A program made the translations under genes and the position numbers. A stretch of DNA of 5,244 nt from Anaerolineales bacterium. Lineage in GTDB: Bacteria > Chloroflexota > Anaerolineae > Anaerolineales > E44-bin32. The notes below the pieces were generated by a model, which made no database searches, had not been told where the DNA came from, and was given only the letters and a program-made list of their open reading frames with translations. Positions 1 to 5,244 of this stretch are shown piece after piece. The stretch covers positions 1 to 5,244 of the forward strand of contig DAOWMX010000170.1 of NCBI GenBank assembly GCA_030642885.1. The letters are read 5' to 3'. How positions within the stretch are numbered: the stretch's first letter is position 1; each line of letters begins with the position of its first letter.

Positions 1-466
1 GGCTGAATTACTGACCGAGTTGGAAGCGGAAGAGGTGCACATCCTCGGTTTATCCGGTTTGCTAACAAGACTCGGTCGCTGCTGCAATCCGGCTCCAGGG
101 GATCCGATCGTAGGGTATATCACTCGGGGACGGGGAGCGACAATCCATAGACAGGATTGCCCGAATGCACTGCGGGCTAGAGACCGTGAGCGACTAATCC
201 AGGTCTCATGGGGCAAGCCGCACCAGACGTATCCTGTCGCGGTAACTATCCGTGCTTATGACCGAGATGGACTTGTTCGAGATGTCTCTACGCTCGTGTC
301 GAACGAGGGAATAAGCATGTCGGCGATTCAAGTGTCGACTAAAGATAACTTGGCAGTTTTCGATATGATCATGGGGATCACGGATGTTTCGCAGCTCAGT
401 CGTGTTTTAAACCGGCTGGAAGCTCTTCCGAATGTCCTCGAAGCCCGGCGCATACGTCCAGGTTAA
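1..466 (+). CDS. relA: RelA/SpoT-type (p)ppGpp synthetase/hydrolase, C-terminal end only (5' partial)
   Basis: This is the C-terminal end of a cytoplasmic Rel-family enzyme, which makes and/or degrades the alarmone (p)ppGpp in the stringent response. The frame is open from base 2, so about 154 residues are visible and the true start lies left of the window; the TTG at 20-22 is an internal leucine codon. Two regulatory domains are seen. The first is the conserved-cysteine domain, with a CC pair at 80-85, the motif GDPIVGYITRGRG just after it, and a third cysteine in the IHRQDCPN motif (158-160). The second is a C-terminal ACT domain, from about base 230 to the stop, with the DRDGLVRDVS motif. 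In the family these domains sense ribosome and tRNA state. The synthetase, hydrolase and TGS domains are outside the window, so whether the enzyme is bifunctional cannot be judged. It ends in TAA with no clear intrinsic terminator after it. Confidence 0.95.
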   Translation, partial: AELLTELEAEEVHILGLSGLLTRLGRCCNPAPGDPIVGYITRGRGATIHRQDCPNALRARDRERLIQVSWGKPHQTYPVAVTIRAYDRDGLVRDVSTLVSNEGISMSAIQVSTKDNLAVFDMIMGITDVSQLSRVLNRLEALPNVLEARRIRPG

Positions 467-480
467 GCCGGCGGATTGAA

Positions 481-489
481 TGCTATAAT
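481..489 (+). promoter_or_regulatory. Extended -10 promoter for the VKOR operon
   Basis: TGCTATAAT is a perfect TGN plus TATAAT extended -10 element, 15 bases after the Rel stop codon. No good -35 hexamer lies 16 to 18 bases upstream, which fits an extended -10 promoter. Transcription would begin near 496 and leave a leader of about 125 bases before the VKOR start. The same TGNTATAAT form precedes two genes on the other strand (2227-2235 and 4420-4428), which supports this call. It is inferred from sequence only. Confidence 0.6.
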
Positions 490-621
490 TTCGCCTTCAA
501 CTCACAATTTAGCGATAGAAGTGCCTGGGTTCGTTCTACCTTTGGACCTGAGCCGTCGAACGGGAAATCAATCCTGTTCCGATGTTGCTATGGTTGTCAA
601 TATTCTTAGACTGGACGGTAT

Positions 622-1068
622 ATGAAAGCAAAATCTCAATCAGAACCCCTTTGGCTTGCATCCCTTTTACTCGCATTTGCCGGCGCAGTTGATTCCGCTT
701 ACCTGGCGTTCCTTAAATTTACAGGTGCAGTAGCCGCATGCTCGGATATTGGTGATTGCGAAGCGGTCAACAACAGCAAGTACGCAGAAATCGGCGGTAT
801 TCCACTTGCCCTCCTGGGATTACTTGGATATCTCGCAATTCTGGCATTCCTCGTCCTTGAGCCGCGGTTCCCGAGCTGGAGAGATGGCTTGCATTTAGGT
901 GTTTTTGGGTTTACTCTGGCAGGGACGATATATTCAGTTTACCTGACGTATATTGAGATTTTTGTTTTACAAGCCATATGCCCTTACTGCGTTGTCTCAG
1001 CAGTCGTTATGTTACTTCTTTTCGTGATCAGCATAATGCGCCTGCGCAGGCTGGCATTCGATAATTAG
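622..1068 (+). CDS. Vitamin K epoxide reductase (VKOR) family membrane protein, stand-alone
   Basis: This is a 148-residue integral membrane thiol oxidoreductase. Bacterial VKOR homologues pass electrons from a periplasmic thioredoxin-like (DsbA-type) partner to quinone and so drive disulfide formation in exported proteins, replacing DsbB. The catalytic set is complete: a loop cysteine pair C40 and C46, the conserved serine S52 in NNSKYA, and the CPYC active site with C120 and C123. From memory, this spacing is the same as in the cyanobacterial VKOR of known structure, shifted by ten residues. About four hydrophobic segments are seen, near residues 10-31, 58-79, 90-111 and 113-138. There is no fused thioredoxin domain, so a separate redox partner is expected outside the window. 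ATG 622 starts just before the first membrane segment; its Shine-Dalgarno (GGACGG) is weak. The gene shares an operon with the next one, 15 bases downstream. Confidence 0.93.
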   Translation: MKAKSQSEPLWLASLLLAFAGAVDSAYLAFLKFTGAVAACSDIGDCEAVNNSKYAEIGGIPLALLGLLGYLAILAFLVLEPRFPSWRDGLHLGVFGFTLAGTIYSVYLTYIEIFVLQAICPYCVVSAVVMLLLFVISIMRLRRLAFDN

Positions 1069-1075
1069 AGGAGGT
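1067..1075 (+). promoter_or_regulatory. Strong ribosome binding site for the Cys4/acidic small protein
   Basis: AGAGGAGGT overlaps the VKOR TAG stop (1066-1068) and sits eight bases before the GTG at 1084. It decides the GTG start and implies that the two genes are translated from one mRNA, possibly with coupling. Confidence 0.8.
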
Positions 1076-1083
1076 TCCAGCAG

Positions 1084-1320
1084 GTGCCTCGTATTCGTTG
1101 CCACTACATTGATTGTGTCTATCTCGAAGATGGATTTTGCGGAATAGCATCTGTTGAGATTGATCCAGACGAAGGATGCCGGACTTACAAACGCTTAGGT
1201 GAAATACCGGATGATGAAGACTGGGACGATGAGAATCTCGAGGAAATCTGGGATGAGGATGAAGAAGACCTTTACGACGAGGATGATAGGGCTGATGATT
1301 GGTTGAGTGTGGACGAGTAA
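1084..1320 (+). CDS. Small four-cysteine protein with highly acidic tail (function unknown)
   Basis: This 78-residue protein of unknown function starts at GTG 1084, which is set by a strong Shine-Dalgarno. The N-terminal half has four cysteines, C6, C11, C19 and C32, spaced C-x4-C-x7-C-x12-C. This resembles small DUF1540-type cysteine domains and could bind a metal such as zinc; the family assignment is from pattern memory and is tentative. The C-terminal half (residues 40-78) has 24 Asp or Glu among 39 residues, with aromatic residues W47, W56, Y64 and W73 at nearly regular intervals. No signal peptide or membrane segment is present, so it is probably cytoplasmic. It follows VKOR with a 15-base gap, so it is probably co-transcribed. 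Strong Shine-Dalgarno, operon position and an adjacent terminator all support a real gene. Metal binding and any link to VKOR function are inference. Confidence 0.83.
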   Translation: MPRIRCHYIDCVYLEDGFCGIASVEIDPDEGCRTYKRLGEIPDDEDWDDENLEEIWDEDEEDLYDEDDRADDWLSVDE

Positions 1321-1393
1321 CCGGAAGTGCATTGTTGTTTAGAAAATGTGAGGGCGATGCCGAAAAATTTGCCACCTAATATCGAAATATGTT

Positions 1394-1420
1394 AAAAAAG
1401 CGTCCTTAAGACGCTTTTTT
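1394..1420. terminator. Bidirectional intrinsic terminator between convergent genes
   Basis: A perfect hairpin has an 11-base-pair stem (A6 plus GCGTC pairing with GACGC plus T6) and a five-base loop CTTAA. On either strand the GC stem is followed by six T residues, so it can end both the VKOR operon (stop at 1320) and the S1-protein gene (stop at 1450, opposite strand). The GC part of the stem is only five pairs. The flanking bases 1321-1393 and 1421-1449 hold no convincing gene. Confidence 0.88.
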
Positions 1421-1449
1421 GATACTTGGGTACTTTTGGGGGTAACTGG

Positions 1450-2181
1450 TTACTCTCCCTCGATCTTTGCTACAGTTTGAACCTTGTGGTTAAGTGTCCG
1501 GCTGTAGATATCTTCAAGTTCCTCGCGTTTCTTCGTTGTCGTTTTCGCGTCTACTGCAGAGGTTTCACCATCATCATCAGGCCCATCAATGGCTTCTCGG
1601 AGAGCAATTTCCATCGCGGTTGGGAGTACTTCTTCGGGTTCATCATCTAACTCTTCAACCATTTCCGCGGCCTTCATGCTCAGGCGTACCTGTCGCTTTT
1701 TACTATCGACTTCGAGCACACTCACTTCTACTTTTTCCCCGACTTTTACGATCTCACCGGGGTCGGAGACATATTCATCACGCATTTCGCTAACATGCAC
1801 TAATCCTGGTCGTTCAGCCCCGATGTCAACAAATGCCCCGAATTTTTCAAGCCTGATGACTTCGCCTGAGTATTTATTGCCCGGTTTAATGTCTTTCCAA
1901 TTGAGTGCGACTGGCTTGATCAGCGTTAGGTCTAGACGATCGGCGTTCGGATCGACTTTAAGAACCCAGACATCCACTTCATCCCCTAGCTGGACGACGT
2001 CTTCTACTCGGTTGATCTTCCCGCGGTTTAGTTGTGAGATATGAATTAAACCCTGCTGTTCTAAGCCAACATCGACAAATGCGCCGAAGAGTTCGATTTT
2101 GGAAATCTTTCCGTGAAGTTCCTGGGCTGGCTTGAGATCTTTTAGTGATTTAGTGGATTGGGGTTCTTCTTTTTCGGTCAC
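1450..2181 (-). CDS. Small protein with two S1 RNA-binding domains
   Basis: This protein carries two tandem S1 (OB-fold) RNA-binding domains, at residues of about 17-89 and 98-171 counted from the GTG at 2181. Each has the S1 signature: GKISKIELFGAFVDVG then GLIHISQL in the first, and GEVIRLEKFGAFVDIG then GLVHVSEM in the second. Acidic stretches at about 173-184 and 199-206 and a charged, helix-like tail follow. At 243 residues it is far shorter than ribosomal protein bS1 of E. coli (six S1 domains), so it is either a reduced S1 or a separate S1-domain protein. A role in mRNA binding or translation is likely but not shown. The frame is open from ATG 2274, but that codon lies upstream of the -10 box at 2227-2235. 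GTG 2181 is preferred because AAAGGTG sits five bases before it and the promoter is then correctly placed; ATG 2205 is possible but lacks a Shine-Dalgarno. It ends in TAA, 30 bases before the shared terminator. Confidence 0.85.
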   Translation of the reverse strand: MTEKEEPQSTKSLKDLKPAQELHGKISKIELFGAFVDVGLEQQGLIHISQLNRGKINRVEDVVQLGDEVDVWVLKVDPNADRLDLTLIKPVALNWKDIKPGNKYSGEVIRLEKFGAFVDIGAERPGLVHVSEMRDEYVSDPGEIVKVGEKVEVSVLEVDSKKRQVRLSMKAAEMVEELDDEPEEVLPTAMEIALREAIDGPDDDGETSAVDAKTTTKKREELEDIYSRTLNHKVQTVAKIEGE

Positions 2182-2186
2182 GTATA

Positions 2187-2193
2187 CACCTTT
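2187..2193 (-). promoter_or_regulatory. Ribosome binding site deciding the S1-protein start
   Basis: On the minus strand AAAGGTG ends five bases before the GTG at 2181-2179. The upstream ATG at 2205 is preceded by GCTCCT, which is not a Shine-Dalgarno. This favours the GTG start. Confidence 0.6.
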
Positions 2194-2226
2194 CTGGGTC
2201 TGCATAGGAGCTTGCAGAGCGGTCGG

Positions 2227-2235
2227 ATTATACCA
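2227..2235 (-). promoter_or_regulatory. Extended -10 promoter for the S1-domain gene
   Basis: The minus strand reads TGGTATAAT, a perfect extended -10. No recognisable -35 lies at the usual distance. Transcription would start near 2220, giving a leader of about 40 bases before GTG 2181. The element lies between the SBP stop and the S1 gene, so the S1 gene need not depend on the upstream operon. Confidence 0.65.
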
Positions 2236-2291
2236 CGGCATTTTTCCCGCCTGGTCTCGGGATTTGAGCCACACGAGTGAGTTTTAGCAAC

Positions 2292-2306
2292 GATCAAGGA
2301 TTGATC
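2292..2306 (-). repeat. Short inverted repeat after the solute-binding protein gene
   Basis: GATCAA and TTGATC form a perfect six-pair stem with a three-base loop, 11 bases beyond the SBP stop codon. No T-tract follows on the minus strand, so it is not a typical intrinsic terminator. It may be a weak 3'-end hairpin or chance. Confidence 0.35.
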
Positions 2307-2317
2307 TGCCGCTGCGC

Positions 2318-4024
2318 CTAGGGCTGAATCGTTTCTTCAATTTCTGGAGAAATACCCCGGCGGGCAACAAGGTACCAATCGAAAACAGTGTTGAAACGGT
2401 CACTTGGATTGAACAGCGGTCCCACAGTCACGCCTTGTACCTGAGCATCAATGCCGTAATTGTAAATTGGGTAATACATGAGGATCGAGGGGACTTGATC
2501 CTGGAATCGATATTGAAAGCTGGTGTATAGCTCCGAGCGCCGCCCACGATCTGGTGTCGTGCGCGCCTGCTCAAGCCAAATACTGATATTTCGATCAGAA
2601 AAACCGCTGTAATTCTGCCCTGTTTCCGTTTGCGAGTCGTGCCATAACGGGTATGGGTCAGGATCCGGGTAACTGCCAAGATCCAACTCAGTGAGGACGG
2701 CTTGAAACGCACGCGGTTGGAGGAAGTCGTTTAAAAGGCTGTCGGACGAGACAGGGACTAACTCAACTTGGATGGCAATCGCTTCCCAATATCGTTTAAC
2801 CAATTCGGCGATTTGTGTATTTGCATCATCTTCAAGATGGACCAGCTCGAGGGAGAGGATTTCCTCATCTTTCACACGCTGATATTCAGGTGTTCCCGGG
2901 GATGCGCCGGCCGGAAGTTCCCAGCCCTCACTCTCTAGAATTTGGGCTGCCTCGTCTGGATCGAAAGGAAGAGCTTTTAACCCCTCGGCAAAAGCCCAGG
3001 TGCCGGGCATGATAGGTCCTATGGGTTGGACAGCCTGTCCCAAGAAGACCTGATCGATAATCCATTGGCGGTTAATCGCTATGGCTAACGCTCGCCTTAT
3101 CGTCTTCTCAGAAAGAAAATCTTTCTCGGGATTCTGTAGGTTAAGAAATATCAAACCCTGGCGTGGGATCCGTGCGGAGTGAACATTCATCGAAGGAAGC
3201 GATAGAGCTTCGTCCAGGATGTTTTCTCCTAGGTACCCAATACCCTTGACCTCGCCATTGTTGTAGGCCTTAAGGGCATCTTGTTCATTCTCGAAGAGAA
3301 TGAGCTCGATGCGCTCGAGAAAGGGCTGTTGACCATAAAATTCATCGAAGGCAACCAGGCTTACGCCTGTTATTTGCGTATCTTCCAGGATAAATTGATC
3401 AAGGAGGAAGGGTCCGGTTCCGATGGGATCTAGGTTGAAAGGATGGTCGATAAGATCGCCTGCGCTCACGCCGCGCAGGAGGTGATCAGGAAGTAGACCC
3501 ACAGATAGGTAATCTAGAAAGGGGGCAAACGGTTCCGGAAGTTGGAATTGGACACGGCGATCATCAAGCCGGATGATGTTGACCTGGTTCCAGAGCTCGT
3601 GGATATCTTCTGGCCCGGGGTAGTTATCGTCCTGAAGTTTGGAATATGTATAAATAATGTCGTCCGAAGTAACGGGTTCACCATCGTGCCAGACAGCATC
3701 CTCGCGTAATGTGAAAGTGTAAAGCGTCGCGTCTGCCGAAATTGACCAGGTTTCCGCCAGGTCGGGAACTGGAATTCCACGGGAGTCGAAATGCAGGAGT
3801 CCATGGTAAATCAAGCGATCAATATCGCGGTCAGGCTGATTGGAGAAATCAAGGATGGGGTTCAGCCGGATGATCTCACCGATCAGTGCCTCGCTGTGGA
3901 CCCCGCCGGAAACCGGTTGGGCGGGAGCCGTGACCCGATCAGGTGTCTGACTTATTAATAACAAGCCGACCACCAGAGCGAGACCACCTATTGCAATAAG
4001 TAATTGCCAGCGAATGTTGCGCAT
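2318..4024 (-). CDS. Family 5 extracellular solute-binding protein (peptide/nickel type), membrane-anchored
   Basis: This 568-residue protein belongs to the family 5 (DppA/OppA-type) substrate-binding proteins, which capture peptides, nickel or other solutes outside the membrane for an ABC importer. Family features in order are GEIIRLNPI near residue 49, then DLAETWSISADATLYTFTLR, then AVWHDGEPVTSDDI, then DPIGTGPF, and later SEKTIRRALAIAINRQWI followed by PIGPIMPGTWAF. Residues 1-24 are a short basic N-terminus and one hydrophobic segment, followed by a Pro/Ser/Thr/Ala-rich linker to about residue 40. There is no lipobox cysteine, and I see no cysteine anywhere in the protein, so it is either anchored by an uncleaved signal segment or released after a site such as APA (33-35). 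No permease or ATPase genes are adjacent, so the substrate cannot be named. It lies 42 bases after secG on the same strand. ATG 4024 lacks a visible Shine-Dalgarno, but there is no other start between it and the in-frame secG stop. Confidence 0.92.
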   Translation of the reverse strand: MRNIRWQLLIAIGGLALVVGLLLISQTPDRVTAPAQPVSGGVHSEALIGEIIRLNPILDFSNQPDRDIDRLIYHGLLHFDSRGIPVPDLAETWSISADATLYTFTLREDAVWHDGEPVTSDDIIYTYSKLQDDNYPGPEDIHELWNQVNIIRLDDRRVQFQLPEPFAPFLDYLSVGLLPDHLLRGVSAGDLIDHPFNLDPIGTGPFLLDQFILEDTQITGVSLVAFDEFYGQQPFLERIELILFENEQDALKAYNNGEVKGIGYLGENILDEALSLPSMNVHSARIPRQGLIFLNLQNPEKDFLSEKTIRRALAIAINRQWIIDQVFLGQAVQPIGPIMPGTWAFAEGLKALPFDPDEAAQILESEGWELPAGASPGTPEYQRVKDEEILSLELVHLEDDANTQIAELVKRYWEAIAIQVELVPVSSDSLLNDFLQPRAFQAVLTELDLGSYPDPDPYPLWHDSQTETGQNYSGFSDRNISIWLEQARTTPDRGRRSELYTSFQYRFQDQVPSILMYYPIYNYGIDAQVQGVTVGPLFNPSDRFNTVFDWYLVARRGISPEIEETIQP

Positions 4025-4066
4025 GAAGTGTTGGAGTAGTTGAAACCGAAGTGGGCCTGAGCGGGG

Positions 4067-4297
4067 TTATCCGACCAGAATAACGGTCACAAGGGCCAAA
4101 GTGAAGAAAGCGAAACTTAGACCAATGGTGACATTAAAGAGCAGTCGTTCAATTCCCCGCCGCACATGGAAACCGGCGCCTCCAAAGTCACCACCTCCAC
4201 CCAAGCCTCCGAGACCAGCGCCGCGACTCTGCAAAATGATGATTGCAATAAGTGCGACGGAGACAATCGACAATACAATATTGAGATAGACTTCCAC
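4067..4297 (-). CDS. secG: Preprotein translocase subunit SecG
   Basis: SecG is the small accessory subunit of the SecYEG channel in the cytoplasmic membrane and helps SecA-driven export. The 76-residue product has the usual plan: a first membrane segment at about 3-22, the motif LQSRGAGLGGL, a glycine-rich loop at 26-42, then RRGIERLLFNVTI leading into a second membrane segment at about 56-75. The length is typical for the family. The start is GTG at 4297-4295, set by a strong AGGAGGA six bases upstream. The gene has its own promoter at 4420-4448 and is followed in the same transcription unit by the solute-binding protein gene. Confidence 0.95.
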   Translation of the reverse strand: MEVYLNIVLSIVSVALIAIIILQSRGAGLGGLGGGGDFGGAGFHVRRGIERLLFNVTIGLSFAFFTLALVTVILVG

Positions 4298-4303
4298 GCG
4301 AGT

Positions 4304-4310
4304 TCCTCCT
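4304..4310 (-). promoter_or_regulatory. secG: Strong ribosome binding site for secG
   Basis: The minus strand reads AGGAGGA, six bases before the GTG start codon at 4297. It fixes the GTG as the start. Confidence 0.8.
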
Positions 4311-4419
4311 AGTGTGCCTGTCCACCCGAAAGAGAGATATTTTTCTTATTCAAATGGATCTCCGCTCATGGCGCCCCATCCAACTTCAATGAATAGGGCA
4401 TAAATTCGTGAGCCGCCGG

Positions 4420-4448
4420 ATTATAGCAGAGGCGTGATGCGCCGACAA
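4420..4448 (-). promoter_or_regulatory. Promoter for secG and the solute-binding protein gene
   Basis: On the minus strand TTGTCG (4448-4443, four of six to the -35 consensus) is followed after 17 bases by TATAAT (4425-4420), preceded by TG to make an extended -10. This is the best of the three promoters in the window. Transcription would begin near 4413, leaving about 115 bases of leader before secG. The element lies between the prfB stop (4476) and secG. Confidence 0.7.
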
Positions 4449-4475
4449 GATGGCAGTAATCCTGGGAACCATCCA

Positions 4476-5244
4476 TTAGGATTTTTCTCCGATCATGGAT
4501 CGGAGGTACATCTCGATGAATGGGTCGATCTTTCCATCAAGAACTGCATTTGCGTTTCCGACTTCAAACTCGGTCCGGTGGTCTTTTACCATCTGATACG
4601 GATGTAAAACGTAGGAGCGGATCTGGTTCCCCCATTCGGCTTTGATGTGATCCCCTTTAATCTGGGCCAGTTCTTCCGCTTGTTCCTGACGCTGGATGTC
4701 TAACAGGCGGGCTCGAAGCACCCGCATTGCGTTTTCCTTGTTCTGTGATTGGGACCGTTCGTTCTGACAAGTTGCAACGATGCCGGTTGGGATGTGCGTA
4801 ATCCGCACAGCGGTGTCGTTCTTTTGAACGCTCTGACCGCCTGCGCCTGCGGATCGATAAGTATCGATGCGTAAATCAGCTTGGTTAATTTGTATGTCTC
4901 CTGTCGCCTCGACCTGTGGGAGAACTTCCACCAAGGCAAATGATGTGTGCCGCCTGCTGGCAGAATCAAAAGGTGATAACCGGACCAAGCGGTGGACCCC
5001 TCTCTCAGATTTGAGATATCCGTACGAAAAATTGCCCTCGATGTAGATTGTCGTGCTCTTGATCCCTGCTTCCTCTCCTTCGCTAGTGTCTAGTATCTCG
5101 GTGTTGTATTCGTGTGCCTCCGCCCAGCGGAGGTACATTCGCTGCAGCATAGCAACCCAATCCTGTGAATCAGTCCCCCCGGCGCCTGCATGAATGGCAA
5201 GAATGGCGTTCTCCTTATCATATTGACCGGAGAGGAGAGCTTGA
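4476..5244 (-). CDS. prfB: Peptide chain release factor 2 (RF2), C-terminal part (5' partial)
   Basis: RF2 ends translation at UAA and UGA by recognising the stop codon in the ribosomal A site and triggering peptide release. About 256 residues are visible, starting at the right edge of the window with the typical LLSGQYDKENAILAIHAGAGG region, so the ATG at 5150 is internal. The recognition motif SPF is at 4968-4976, which identifies RF2 rather than RF1. The catalytic GGQ, whose glutamine is methylated in the family, is at 4833-4841, followed by the conserved VRITHIPTGI and the C-terminal NAVLDGKIDPFIEMYL. The residue six before the GGQ glutamine is serine. The first third of the protein, including any programmed +1 frameshift site near codon 26, lies outside the window. 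It ends in TAA, 28 bases from the outer edge of the secG promoter. Confidence 0.97.
   Translation of the reverse strand, partial: QALLSGQYDKENAILAIHAGAGGTDSQDWVAMLQRMYLRWAEAHEYNTEILDTSEGEEAGIKSTTIYIEGNFSYGYLKSERGVHRLVRLSPFDSASRRHTSFALVEVLPQVEATGDIQINQADLRIDTYRSAGAGGQSVQKNDTAVRITHIPTGIVATCQNERSQSQNKENAMRVLRARLLDIQRQEQAEELAQIKGDHIKAEWGNQIRSYVLHPYQMVKDHRTEFEVGNANAVLDGKIDPFIEMYLRSMIGEKS
4487..4505 (-). repeat. Perfect inverted repeat in the last codons of prfB
   Basis: CTCCGATC and GATCGGAG form an eight-pair stem with a three-base loop, ending nine bases before the prfB stop codon. On the minus strand it is followed by AAAAA rather than T residues, so it is not an intrinsic terminator. It may stabilise the mRNA 3' end or be a by-product of coding sequence. 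Confidence 0.4.

Noticed and set aside
496..621. A tRNA-like or T-box-like element in the VKOR leader (GGTTCG at 528-533, CGAAC at 557-561)
   Set aside because: Only a five-pair stem is found; there is no T-box consensus, cloverleaf or antiterminator-terminator pair.
1028..1375. Minus-strand frame opposite the VKOR end and the acidic protein gene
   Set aside because: Its composition (His/Pro/Ser/Arg rich) is that of an antisense shadow of the acidic gene, and the terminator and Shine-Dalgarno fit the plus-strand gene.
1357..1395. A 12-codon frame starting at an ATG after GAGGGCG, ending at the terminator hairpin
   Set aside because: It is very short, the ribosome binding site is poor and too close, and it resembles no known peptide; best taken as chance in the trailer.
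1442..1453. Small palindrome GTAAC-TG-GTTAC over the S1-gene stop codon
   Set aside because: Five pairs with a two-base loop is too weak to be distinguished from chance, and the proper terminator lies nearby.
1426..2044. Plus-strand frames across the S1-domain gene
   Set aside because: They are antisense shadows; the Ser/Thr-rich translation mirrors the acidic and basic codons of the real minus-strand gene with its clear S1 domains.
5148..5150. ATG as the start of prfB
   Set aside because: The frame continues upstream to the window edge with conserved RF2 sequence (AILAIHAGAGGTDSQDW), so this methionine is internal.

Overview
The window reads as an ordinary bacterial chromosomal segment of moderate GC. 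Its six genes meet head-on at one shared terminator. The gene content and style suggest a Chloroflexota bacterium, probably Anaerolineae-like: a long Rel protein, a stand-alone VKOR, a small two-S1-domain protein, and prfB-secG followed by a family 5 solute-binding protein. This placement is inferred from protein style only and is moderately confident at best. No mobile element, CRISPR array, tRNA or rRNA was seen.

Left part, + strand (1-1320). The window opens inside the 3' end of a RelA/SpoT-type (p)ppGpp synthetase/hydrolase gene, covering the conserved-cysteine and ACT domains. A 155-base gap follows with an extended -10 promoter (TGCTATAAT). Next comes a two-gene operon: a stand-alone vitamin K epoxide reductase (VKOR) family membrane oxidoreductase with all its catalytic residues, then, 15 bases later behind a strong Shine-Dalgarno, a 78-residue protein with four cysteines and an extremely acidic tail.

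Centre (1321-1449). A symmetric A6-stem-T6 hairpin at 1394-1420 can terminate transcription from both sides.

Right part, - strand (1450-5244, transcribed right to left). In order of transcription this holds the C-terminal two-thirds of prfB (release factor 2, SPF and GGQ motifs intact), then secG with its own promoter and a strong Shine-Dalgarno, then an unusual cysteine-free, membrane-anchored family 5 solute-binding protein in the same transcription unit. The last gene, with its own promoter, encodes a small protein with two S1 RNA-binding domains.

Functionally the window mixes stress signalling (Rel), envelope disulfide chemistry (VKOR), protein export (SecG), peptide/solute binding (SBP), and translation or RNA binding (RF2, S1 protein). 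I did not find a clear new biological system. The most interesting items are the VKOR/Cys4-acidic protein pair, the TGNTATAAT motif repeated at three promoters, and the orphan cysteine-free SBP coupled to secG.
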